From: Lautropia sp.
GTDB lineage: Bacteria > Pseudomonadota > Gammaproteobacteria > Burkholderiales > Burkholderiaceae_E
Length of the DNA stretch: 64,000 bases
Reading direction: 5' to 3'
Assembly (NCBI GenBank): GCA_030523825.1
Contig: JAUNHU010000001.1
Location: 50,383 to 114,382 of the forward strand
Of the stretch, positions 47,027 to 55,091 are shown piece by piece. Position numbers and translations under genes: made by a program. The notes beneath the pieces were generated by a model. It was not told the origin of the DNA. It worked only from the letters and a program-made list of their open reading frames with translations, and did not search any database. Within the stretch, counting starts at the first letter, position 1. Each line of letters opens with the position of its first letter.

Positions 47027-48139
47027 ATGCAACATTTTCCGATCTTCGCCAACCTGGCAAATCGTCCCGTGCTGCTGATCGGTGCGGGCAACATCGCCCA
47101 GCGCAAGGCCGACTCCCTGCTGCGCGCAGGCGCCCTGCTGCGGGTGGTGTCGCGCGAACTCTCTCCTGCCTTCAGGCAATGGCAGGACGAAGGTCGCATC
47201 GACTGGATCGCCCGTGAATTCGAGCCAGCCCAGCTCGACGGCGTCTTTCTGGTGGTGTCCGCCACCGGCGACCGGGAACTGGATCAGATCGTGTTCGATG
47301 CCTGCAATGCGGCCGCGAAGCTCTGCAACACCGTCGACCAGCTTGAGCAGTGCAGCTTCATCATGCCGGCCGTCATCGACCGCAGCCCCATCCAGGTGGC
47401 CATTTCCACCGGCGGCACCTCGCCGGTGCTCGCACGCCACTGGCGACAGCAGATCGAGCGCCTGCTGCCCCAGCACCTCGGCGCACTCGCCGACATCGCC
47501 GGACGCTGGCGCCGGACCGTGCAGACGAAAATTCCTGCTGGCAGTGCCTGCCGGCGTTTCTGGGAACAGATCTTTGCCGGGCGCTTCGATGCGCTGGTTG
47601 CCAACGGTGACATTCAGGCTGCCGAAACCGAATTGCAGCACCAGCTCGACAGCTTCGATCCGGCGGGCAACACCGGCAGCGTCACCCTGGTGGCAGCGGG
47701 CCCCGGTGATGCCGGGCTGCTCACCCTCGACGCCCTGCGTGCCATGCAGGCAGCCGACATCGTCTTTCACGATACGCAGGTCTCCGATGCCGTTCGCCAG
47801 CAGATCCGCAAGGACGCCGAACGGATCGAGGTGCCTGCACCTGCCGATGACCCCGACACGATCCACCTGCCGCACGCAGACAGCCATCGGGCAAGGCTGC
47901 ACCGGCAACTGATCGACGCCGCCCGACGTGGCCAGCGCGTGGTGCTGCTGCGCGGCGGCACCGATCCCTTCATCTTCGAGCGCGGCCGGCAACTGGCCCA
48001 AAGCCTGCAGCCGGCAGGCATCCCGCTGCGAGTCATTCCCGGCGTGCATCCAGCCCCGCCGGTCAGTCCCCTCTGGCAGCCCACGCATACCGCCACAGCA
48101 GCATCTGCACAGCACCTGATGGACACCACATCGGGCTGA
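47027..48139 (+). CDS. cysG: Sirohaem synthase with truncated methyltransferase domain (CysG)
   Basis: Normally trifunctional: the N-terminal half oxidises and metallates precorrin-2 to sirohaem, the C-terminal half methylates uroporphyrinogen III. Here the CysG^B half is complete (LLIGAGNIAQRKADSLLRAGA at residues 16-36; IPAGSACRRFWEQIF in the dimerisation region; about residues 1-205). The SUMT half begins normally (VTLVAAGPGDAGLLTLDALRAMQAADIVFHD) but then diverges, lacking the V-G-K-R loop and reading GGTDPFIFERGRQL instead of GGDPFxFGRGGEE. It stops at residue 370, about 90 residues short of E. coli CysG, just after IPGVH. Methyltransferase activity is therefore doubtful, and a separate CobA elsewhere is expected. 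It lies 84 bp after cysI. Confidence 0.85.
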   Translation: MQHFPIFANLANRPVLLIGAGNIAQRKADSLLRAGALLRVVSRELSPAFRQWQDEGRIDWIAREFEPAQLDGVFLVVSATGDRELDQIVFDACNAAAKLCNTVDQLEQCSFIMPAVIDRSPIQVAISTGGTSPVLARHWRQQIERLLPQHLGALADIAGRWRRTVQTKIPAGSACRRFWEQIFAGRFDALVANGDIQAAETELQHQLDSFDPAGNTGSVTLVAAGPGDAGLLTLDALRAMQAADIVFHDTQVSDAVRQQIRKDAERIEVPAPADDPDTIHLPHADSHRARLHRQLIDAARRGQRVVLLRGGTDPFIFERGRQLAQSLQPAGIPLRVIPGVHPAPPVSPLWQPTHTATAASAQHLMDTTSG

Positions 48140-48735
48140 GACCAACGCCCCAGGGCACCGCCCCACACCCGCAGCGACGGCAACGGCACCACTGCAGCCG
48201 CCCGCTCGTCGTTGCGCTCACGGCAAGGCATCGGATGACTCCCTTGCCCGCATCCAGCCGTGCAAGCCAGACAGGTCTGACGAAACCACCTTCGTTCAAG
48301 CCCCCTCCGGCCACAACAGACCAATACAGTGCCGTTGTGACACCTCAGAACCGTCTGGCCGCGCCTGCATACAAGAACACACCGCCCCAGGCCAGACGCC
48401 CACCACACGGCAGGTACAGGTACCCTCCCGGCCCTTTCCATCTGGCGCAGACGACACGCCAGCCGGGCCCGCTCCCTGCCTGATCGCAGCAAACCACCCG
48501 CACAGCCAGGGCGCCACACAGCCTCCTTCGACAGCGCTCGTCAGAAAAAAGCAACAACCTGTCGGTTTCCTAAACGCACCACGACAAAAACATACAATAT
48601 CGGGCACGCAGGAATTGCTGTGTCACATTAGGAAATCCGGCCGTACAGCGCCCTTCCGGGCCATGCGCCTGTGCATTCAGCCATTTCCCCCTTCGGGCCT
48701 TTGCTGCCCTGTTTTCCGCTCCCCCTTCTCCTCTC
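48140..48735. other. Intergenic region between cysG and the GMC oxidoreductase
   Basis: 596 bp without a supportable gene. Short ORFs on both strands have Pro-rich or Arg-rich translations typical of non-coding G+C-rich DNA. TACAAT at 48593-48598 in an A-rich stretch may be the -10 box of the downstream gene; no convincing -35 was found at the right distance. Part of this could be decayed sequence from the missing end of cysG, but I see no similarity to the lost SUMT region in any frame. Confidence 0.4.
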
Positions 48736-50433
48736 ATGAACCTCGATCCCCAATCCATTCCAGACCAAAGCGAATTGACGACCGATGTCTGCATCATCGG
48801 TGCCGGCCCCGCCGGTCTCGCGCTGGCACAGGAAATGCTCGACAGCAACTTCGATGTCATCGTGCTGGAATCTGGCGGAGAGCAATTCGATCTCGCCACG
48901 CAGGATCTGGCCGAAGGGGAAATGCAGGAAACGCCCGATCTGTACCCGAACATCCGCTGGCAGCATGACCGCCGCCTGGGTGGTACCGCTGTCCAGTGGG
49001 ACGTGAAGATCAACGGCCGCCAGAACGCGCACCTCGCCACCTTCGACCCCATCGACTTCAGGAAGCGCGACTGGATGCCCAACAGTGGCTGGCCCATCGA
49101 CTACAACACGCTCCACCCCTTCTACCTGCGCGCGCTCAAGCTCTGGGAAACCGGCATGGAGTCGCTCGACCTTGAGCCCTGGATCAGCGAGGAGCGCAAG
49201 CCGCTGCAGTTCAAGGACAACCTGCTGGAATCGAAGCTCTACATGACGGGCTCGAAGAACCTGCTGATCGAAGGCATCGGCGGCCGCATCAAGGCCGCAA
49301 AGAACATGCGCCTCATCATGAAGGCCAACGCCGTCGAGCTGAAAACCAACGAAGCTGCCAGCGAAGTCACCGCCGTACAGGTGGCCTGCCTTGATGGCCG
49401 CCGCTTCCAGGTGAAGGCGAAATTCGTCGTGCTCACGCAGGGCGCCTACCAGGTGCCGCGCCTGCTGCTCAATTCCGACAGCGTCGCAAAGAATGGCCTG
49501 GGCAACGACAGCGGACTGCTCGGCCGCTACCTCATGGACCGTCAGTTCGTGAAGACCGGCACCCTGTTCCCGGCCAAGCCGATCTCCGCCTTCGGCCTGT
49601 ACGACCTGCAGCACCGCGGCCTCTCGCACATTCTGGCCAAGCTCGCCATTCCCGAAGCCGTGCTGGAAGAAAAGCAGCTGATGAACGTCACCATCGGCCT
49701 GAACGCGCAGCCCGGTTTCTCCCGTGCCCGCATGGTGCAGCGCCTCTACGGCCGTGGCACCACCTATCGTTCGCCTGCCTACTACTCGATCAAGCAGCTG
49801 ATTCAGGCTGCGAAAGAGCGCCGCATGCCCGATGGCGCCATCCGCCATCTCTACAACGTCATCGCCAACCTCGACGACATCGTCTACAACAAGGTGGCAC
49901 GTGCCCCCTGGTTCCAGACGCCCTATGACCGCGACAGCGGCGGCTGGTTTGCAGAACCCGACCGCGACAAGCTGTTCCAGGTCATCGACATGTACCAGAT
50001 CGCCGAACAGCACCCCGATCCGGACAACCGCATCGAGCTGTCCGAGCGGCGCGATGCCACCGGCATGCGTCTGCCGAAAGTCTTCTTCCGCTGGAACGAA
50101 TTCGACATCCGCAGCGCACTCGGTTCACAGGACATCGTGCAGAAAGCCTTCCAGGAATCGGGGATCGGCCGCTTCCGCGTCGAGCGCCGCGACGGCATGC
50201 CGCTGGTCACGCAGATGACCACGCACCACCCGGCCGGCACCGCCCGCATGTCCGATGACCCCACCCGTGGCGTCACCGACCCCAACTGCAAGGTGCACAA
50301 CGTGGGCAACCTCTACGTGGGCTCCAGTGCCGTCTTCCCCACCGGCGGCTGCGCGCCCCCCACCCTCACCATCGTCGCGCTCTGCGTGCGCATCGCCGAC
50401 ACCATCAAGGCCCGTCTGGCCAACGGCCACTGA
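48736..50433 (+). CDS. GMC-family FAD-dependent oxidoreductase
   Basis: 565-residue flavoprotein of the glucose-methanol-choline family, oxidising an alcohol group of an unknown substrate. The N-terminal Rossmann motif is DVCIIGAGPAGLALAQEML (about residues 18-36), with RRLGGTAVQWDVKI as the FAD flavin-contact segment. The C-terminal signature HHPAGTARMSDD...NLYVGSSAVFPTGGCAPPTLTIVALCVRIAD carries the catalytic His in the usual place. There is no signal peptide, Tat motif, or adjacent cytochrome c or small subunit, so it is not an obvious membrane gluconate/sorbitol dehydrogenase. It resembles GMC proteins annotated in sugar or polyketide contexts, but I cannot assign a substrate. A single-gene unit. 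Confidence 0.85.
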   Translation: MNLDPQSIPDQSELTTDVCIIGAGPAGLALAQEMLDSNFDVIVLESGGEQFDLATQDLAEGEMQETPDLYPNIRWQHDRRLGGTAVQWDVKINGRQNAHLATFDPIDFRKRDWMPNSGWPIDYNTLHPFYLRALKLWETGMESLDLEPWISEERKPLQFKDNLLESKLYMTGSKNLLIEGIGGRIKAAKNMRLIMKANAVELKTNEAASEVTAVQVACLDGRRFQVKAKFVVLTQGAYQVPRLLLNSDSVAKNGLGNDSGLLGRYLMDRQFVKTGTLFPAKPISAFGLYDLQHRGLSHILAKLAIPEAVLEEKQLMNVTIGLNAQPGFSRARMVQRLYGRGTTYRSPAYYSIKQLIQAAKERRMPDGAIRHLYNVIANLDDIVYNKVARAPWFQTPYDRDSGGWFAEPDRDKLFQVIDMYQIAEQHPDPDNRIELSERRDATGMRLPKVFFRWNEFDIRSALGSQDIVQKAFQESGIGRFRVERRDGMPLVTQMTTHHPAGTARMSDDPTRGVTDPNCKVHNVGNLYVGSSAVFPTGGCAPPTLTIVALCVRIADTIKARLANGH

Positions 50434-50448
50434 TCGGCCGCAACACAA

Positions 50449-50477
50449 GGCACGGCCGTCTCCCGATGCGCCGTGCC
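50449..50477 (+). terminator. Possible terminator after the GMC gene
   Basis: GGCACGG (50449-50455) can pair with CCGTGCC (50471-50477) around a 15-nt loop, 16 bp after the stop. The following CGGCTTTCCGG has only a short T-run, so efficiency is doubtful. Confidence 0.3.
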
Positions 50478-50648
50478 CGGCTTTCCGGTGGCAGCCTCCG
50501 GCATGGAGCCGATGAACCTCCTGCCCGTTCCTGAGCAAACCGGCCTGACCCGTCTCATGGCATTCCAACGCGGTGTTGCCCATGCAGGCGGGTTTTTCTT
50601 GCCTTCCAGCATGCAGCCCTTCGAGCCCGGACAATTCCGGCACACGCA

Positions 50649-50671
50649 GGGTTCAGGGTTCAGGGTTCAGG
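50649..50671 (+). repeat. Heptanucleotide tandem repeat (GGGTTCA, 3.3 copies)
   Basis: Perfect head-to-tail repeats of GGGTTCA, about 200 bp before the TonB-dependent receptor gene, in a 420-bp gap that has no ORF I can support. Directly after it, GCATGT (50675-50680) and ACATGC (50693-50698) form a short hairpin with an A-rich loop. Such short repeats can change length by slippage. Confidence 0.75.
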
Positions 50672-50742
50672 TCAGCATGTTGCAATAAAAAAACATGCAC
50701 CAACAAAACACACTGCTCCCTTTTAATGAACAAAAACAAGAC

Positions 50743-50759
50743 TTGATATCAATTAGAAT
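50743..50759 (+). promoter_or_regulatory. AT-rich palindrome and -10-like box before the TonB receptor, possible Fur site
   Basis: TTGATATCAA (50743-50752) is a perfect 10-bp palindrome followed by TAGAAT (50754-50759), inside the only strongly A+T-rich stretch of the area (50690-50785). This is where a Fur-controlled promoter would be expected for a siderophore receptor. The palindrome resembles half-sites of the Fur consensus but does not reach a convincing 19-bp match, so the regulator is a guess. Confidence 0.35.
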
Positions 50760-50853
50760 ATTCTTCTTGGGTTCTTTAACATCTATCAGGTCATTCATGC
50801 CGCCCACCCTCCGGCGCTGGACATGAATATGCCCTTTTCCCTCCCTCAATACC

Positions 50854-53103
50854 ATGAACACCCGTTCCTGCCCCCTGCCCCTGCGCAGGCTGCCGCTGCT
50901 TCTGGCCCTGATGCTGTCCAGCCCGCTGGCGCTCGCCCAATCCGCCGAACCCACCGTCATCGGGAAAGGCAGCACGCTCGACGCCAGCGGCAACCCGACG
51001 CGCGACGAAGCGGCCTCCACCAGCAACGCCCTGAGCACGACACAGGCCGGTGAAACGCAGGCAGCTCCCGTCGCGCATGCCGACGAAGCCGCACTCGACG
51101 CCGTTCACGTGAAAGCCATCCGCTCGGAAGGCTTCAAGCCCGTCACCGTCAAGGCCGGCACCTTCCGGGGCGCCAGCGTCATGGATGTGCCTTCCACCAT
51201 CAACGTCGTCACCGAAGAAGTGCTGGAAAAGCAGGGGGCTGATGGCCTCTACGATGCCGTGCGCAACACCGCCGGCGTCACCCGCCAGCAAAATGGCGGC
51301 AACACCTGGGACCAGCTCGTCATTCGCGGCATACCGGTCGAGAACCGCACCAACTACCGCCTGAACGGCTCGATGCCCATCCTGAACTTCGGCCAGATTG
51401 CACTGGAAAACAAGGAGCGCGTCGAAGTGCTGAAAGGCGCTTCCGCCTTGTACTACGGCTTCTCGGCGCCCTCGGGCATCGTCAACTACGTGACCAAGCG
51501 CGCCGGCCGCGCCCCCGTCAATGCGGTGGGCCTGAAAATCGACAGCAACGGCAGCACCATCGCACACGGCGACTGGGCACGTACCTTCGGTGAACAGGAT
51601 GAATTCGGGCTGCGCCTCAACGCCGCAGGCGGCCTTTTGGGCACCTACCTTGATGGCGTGGGCAAAGGCAATCGCAGCTTTGCTTCCGCAGCCTTCGACT
51701 GGCGCGCCACCAGTCGCCTGGTGATTTCGCTCGATGCCGAATATGATCGTCGCCGCACAGTCGAACAGGTGGGCGTCGCGCTGCCTCCCGTCGTCAATGG
51801 CACCATCGCCCTGCCCCGCACCGTCGATCCCGCCAGACTGGTTGGCCCCGACTGGGCCGTGTTCCGCACCGAAAGCACCAACGTGCAACTGCGTGCCGAC
51901 TACGCACTGAATGACAACTGGGCGGTCACGCTCGAAGCAGGCCGCTCGGAAGTGGAGCGTGACCGCACGCTGCCGATCTTCCGCTTCACCAACGGCGCTG
52001 CCGCCGTCGCCAGCGGGGCAGGTCGCATCCAGGGCAACATCCAGCAAGCTCAGAACATCACCAACCTGGTGCGCGCCGAAGCCACCGGCATCGTCAACAC
52101 CGGCCCGCTGGTTCACAACCTCACGCTGGGCGTGGCCCGTGCCGACAAATCGGCCGACCCCATCCACCAGCGAAACTACAACGCCACGCAGAACCTCTAC
52201 AACCCGGTTCCGCTCACCAGCGTCACCATTGCTGCAAGGCCGGCCAACCCGACCACCGAAGCACTCGAAACCGTCGATACCGGCACCTACGCCATCGACC
52301 GCATCGAGATCTCGCCCCAATGGCAGGCCATCGCCGGCCTGCGTTACAGCAAGTACCGTCTCGATCAGGACACCGAGCACTATCGCGCCAGCAAGACAAC
52401 ACCGATGGCAGCGCTCATCTACAAGCCCACCGATGAACTGTCCGTCTACGGTTCATACTCGAAGGCTCTGGAAGAAGGCGAAACCGCACCCAACGGCACG
52501 GCAAACCAGGGAACCCGCATGAAGCCCGGCGTGAGCGAACAGCTGGAACTGGGCACCCGCATGGAACTGGGCAACGGCACCCAGCTGTCGGCCGCCGTGT
52601 TCAGCATCGAGCGCCCGGGTTACTACACCAATGCCGCCGAGGTCTTCACCGCCGACGGCAAGCAGCAATATCGCGGTCTCGAAGTATCGGCCCAGGGCAA
52701 GCTCACCCGGCAACTCAGCTGGATGAGCGCCCTCGCCCTGCTCGACCCGCAATTCAAGGACACCACAGCCCAATACGACGGCAAGCTGCCGGAAAACGCC
52801 GCCAAACGCACGGCAAGCCTGTTCCTGTCCTACGACCTGGAAACGCTGCCGGGCCTGTCGGTGAACGGCGGCGCCTTCTACACCGGCCGTCGTCCGGTCA
52901 ATGACCTGAACCAGGCATGGCTGGGAGGCGTCACCCTCTACAGCCTTGGCGCCCAGTATCGCAGCGCGCTGCTCGGCAAAAACACCACCCTGCAATTCAA
53001 CGTCGACAACGTCGCCGACAAGCAGTACTGGGCCGGTGCCGGCACCCGCCTCTCGGCAGGCGCTCCGCGCACCTTCAAGGCGGGCATTCGCGTCGATTTC
53101 TGA
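50854..53103 (+). CDS. TonB-dependent siderophore-type receptor
   Basis: Outer-membrane active transporter, 749 residues. A signal peptide (cleavage near ALAQ, about residue 29) is followed by an extension of about 60 residues, a TonB-box-like segment around LDAVHVKAI, the plug domain (VPSTINVVTEEVLEKQGADGLYDAVRNTAGV to YYGFSAPSGIVNYVTKR, about 110-225) and a 22-strand barrel ending FKAGIRVDF with the terminal Phe. Features of the siderophore class (PF07715 plus C-terminal barrel) outweigh those of BtuB, so iron-siderophore uptake is the best guess. No siderophore gene or FecR/FecI pair is adjacent. The cobalamin importer lies 4 kb downstream but is separately controlled. Confidence 0.9.
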   Translation: MNTRSCPLPLRRLPLLLALMLSSPLALAQSAEPTVIGKGSTLDASGNPTRDEAASTSNALSTTQAGETQAAPVAHADEAALDAVHVKAIRSEGFKPVTVKAGTFRGASVMDVPSTINVVTEEVLEKQGADGLYDAVRNTAGVTRQQNGGNTWDQLVIRGIPVENRTNYRLNGSMPILNFGQIALENKERVEVLKGASALYYGFSAPSGIVNYVTKRAGRAPVNAVGLKIDSNGSTIAHGDWARTFGEQDEFGLRLNAAGGLLGTYLDGVGKGNRSFASAAFDWRATSRLVISLDAEYDRRRTVEQVGVALPPVVNGTIALPRTVDPARLVGPDWAVFRTESTNVQLRADYALNDNWAVTLEAGRSEVERDRTLPIFRFTNGAAAVASGAGRIQGNIQQAQNITNLVRAEATGIVNTGPLVHNLTLGVARADKSADPIHQRNYNATQNLYNPVPLTSVTIAARPANPTTEALETVDTGTYAIDRIEISPQWQAIAGLRYSKYRLDQDTEHYRASKTTPMAALIYKPTDELSVYGSYSKALEEGETAPNGTANQGTRMKPGVSEQLELGTRMELGNGTQLSAAVFSIERPGYYTNAAEVFTADGKQQYRGLEVSAQGKLTRQLSWMSALALLDPQFKDTTAQYDGKLPENAAKRTASLFLSYDLETLPGLSVNGGAFYTGRRPVNDLNQAWLGGVTLYSLGAQYRSALLGKNTTLQFNVDNVADKQYWAGAGTRLSAGAPRTFKAGIRVDF

Positions 53104-53283
53104 TCGACTCTTTCACCACCATCACCCAACCTCTGCAGCCTCTGCTCATTCAGACCACCAGAGAAAGCAGGCATCAGACGCCCCCTTGCGTGCGCTTACA
53201 GCCTTCTTCAAAACATGCCACACTCAACAGGCACGTGCTGTGCGCCCCATCATTTTTTCTCTCGCATCGGAAAGCAGAACACC

Positions 53284-54870
53284 ATGCCAGCCAGACCACT
53301 CATTCCAGCCATCGCCGCCGCACTCGCAAGCCTCGCCACCGCACCCGCACAGGCAGCATTCACTGCCGAGCAATGCACCGCCATTGCACGGAGCGCCCCC
53401 TGGGGCGTCAGTGTCAGCCATGTGGAATGGGTGAAGGCAGGCAAGCTGCCGGCCGATCCGGCATCGGCCCTCACCGGCTCGTCCCGGCGTGCAGCCGACA
53501 TCGACTACGTGGCGCATTGCGTGATCAACGGTGAGATGGAAAAGCGCACCGGCACCGATGGAAAGCCCTATTACATCGGCTTCCAGCTGCGGCTGCCCGC
53601 GGACTGGAACGGCAGTTTCCTGTATCAGGGCGGCGGTGGCATGGACGGTTTCATTGCGCCTGCGGTGGGCAGCACGCCCGTCAGGGGTTCCACGGCCACT
53701 CCCGCGCTCAATCGCGGCTATGCCGTGGTCACATCCGACAGCGGCCACCAGAAACCCGACACCGATTTTGCGGCTGACCAGCTCGCCCGGGTGAACTACG
53801 CCTATGCCGCCACCGGCAAGGTCACGCCCGTTGCCAAGCATTTCGTGCGCACCGCCTATGGCAGCCAGCCAAGGCACAGCTTCTACATGGGCTGCTCGAA
53901 TGGCGGACGCGCCGGGATGATGGCGGCCATGCGCCACACGCAGGAATTCGACGGCATCGTGGCAGGCAATCCTGGCTTTCGCCTGTCGCGCGCAGCCGTG
54001 GGTGAGGCCTGGGACAACCAGCACATTTCGGCTGCGGCGCCCGGTGGCATCGTGGCCAATGCCCTCACCCAGCAGGATCTGGATGCCGTCGTGCAGGGCG
54101 TGCTCGCACGCTGCGATGCGAAGGACGGCCTGAAGGACGGCATCGTCAATGCCTGGGAAAGCTGCGACTTCAGGCCAGAGATGGTGAAAGACCAGATCGG
54201 TGCCGACAAGGTGAAACTGCTCGACACCATCTTTGGCGGCGCGAAGAACTCACGCGGCGAAAACGTCTATTCCGGCTGGTTCTACGATGCCGGCATCAAC
54301 ACCGAAGACTGGCGCGCCTGGAAACTGGGCGACTCGCAGACCACTACTCCAAACGGCCGGAATTTCACGCTGGGCGCCAGCAGCCTGCCCAATTACTTCA
54401 TGACGCCACGCAACCCGGATTTCACCTGGGCGCAATTCAATTTCGACACCGACGTGGCAAAGACTGCGCAGACCGCTGCCATCAACGATGCCGTCAGCAC
54501 CGACCTGGGCTCCTTCAAGGCCAATGGCGGCAAGATGATCGTCTTTGAAGGCGTGTCCGACCCGGTGTTTTCTGCCGTCGATCTGCGCGACTGGTACAGG
54601 CAACTGCTGGCCGACACATCCGGCGCACGTGACGCCGTGCGCCTGTTCAATGTGCCGGGCATGACGCACTGCGGCGGCGGTGCCGCACTGGATGATTTCG
54701 ACCCGCTGACCGCGCTGGAACAATGGCATGCCACCGGCAAGGCCCCCGACAGCATGGTGGCAAAGGGCAAGGCATTCCCCGGAAAATCACAGCCGCTGTG
54801 CGCCTACCCTGCCGTTGCCACCTACGTGAAAGGCGATGAAAACAGCGCCGGGAGCTTCAGCTGCAAATAA
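53284..54870 (+). CDS. Tannase/feruloyl esterase family protein, secreted
   Basis: Predicted exported esterase that hydrolyses ester bonds of plant phenolics (galloyl or feruloyl esters). The 528-residue precursor has a signal peptide (LIPAIAAALASLATAPAQAA, cleavage about residue 21). The alpha/beta hydrolase fold shows the tannase CS-D-HC arrangement: nucleophile Ser in YMGCSNGGRAGMMAA (about residue 205), an acid in EGVSDPVFSAVD, and His-Cys in GMTHCGGG near the C-terminus, with the Cys pair forming the active-site disulphide. ATG 53284 is chosen for the signal peptide. It follows the TonB receptor by 180 bp and faces an aromatic-acid MFS transporter, consistent with use of released gallate or ferulate. 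Confidence 0.88.
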   Translation: MPARPLIPAIAAALASLATAPAQAAFTAEQCTAIARSAPWGVSVSHVEWVKAGKLPADPASALTGSSRRAADIDYVAHCVINGEMEKRTGTDGKPYYIGFQLRLPADWNGSFLYQGGGGMDGFIAPAVGSTPVRGSTATPALNRGYAVVTSDSGHQKPDTDFAADQLARVNYAYAATGKVTPVAKHFVRTAYGSQPRHSFYMGCSNGGRAGMMAAMRHTQEFDGIVAGNPGFRLSRAAVGEAWDNQHISAAAPGGIVANALTQQDLDAVVQGVLARCDAKDGLKDGIVNAWESCDFRPEMVKDQIGADKVKLLDTIFGGAKNSRGENVYSGWFYDAGINTEDWRAWKLGDSQTTTPNGRNFTLGASSLPNYFMTPRNPDFTWAQFNFDTDVAKTAQTAAINDAVSTDLGSFKANGGKMIVFEGVSDPVFSAVDLRDWYRQLLADTSGARDAVRLFNVPGMTHCGGGAALDDFDPLTALEQWHATGKAPDSMVAKGKAFPGKSQPLCAYPAVATYVKGDENSAGSFSCK

Positions 54871-55028
54871 GGGCAGACAACGACCCAACTGCCTTCACGT
54901 GGTATTCCTGGCGGCGCACATCCTGTGTAAAGACGCCAGGGTTCAGGGGCCGGCTTCGCCTTGGTTCCTGATCGCCCCCGCCAAAAAAAGGGCCTCTCGT
55001 GCGATGAGTGGCCCCCGGAATTGTCAAT

Positions 55029-55060
55029 GCCCCTGTCTTTCGACAGGGGCTGGTTGTTTT
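55029..55060 (+). terminator. Intrinsic terminator after the tannase gene
   Basis: GCCCCTGTC (55029-55037) pairs perfectly with GACAGGGGC (55042-55050) around a TTTC loop, followed by TGGTTGTTTTC. It lies between convergent genes, 160 bp after the tannase stop and 40 bp before the MFS stop. Confidence 0.75.
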
Positions 55061-55091
55061 CAATGCAGGCAGAAAACGCGCTGACCGACGC

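Noticed and set aside
45083-48166. 1027-codon open frame on the minus strand
   Set aside because: It lies antisense to cysI and cysG, whose plus-strand proteins are clearly conserved. Its translation is His/Gly/Val-rich as expected from G+C-rich antisense frames.
47767-48519. 250-codon minus-strand ORF across the cysG end and the following gap
   Set aside because: The translation is Cys/Trp/Arg-rich low-quality sequence typical of non-coding G+C-rich DNA, and half of it is antisense to cysG.
50649-50671. GGGTTCA repeat considered as a CRISPR remnant or telomere-like sequence
   Set aside because: The unit is only 7 bp, without spacers or cas genes, and occurs in only 3.3 copies.
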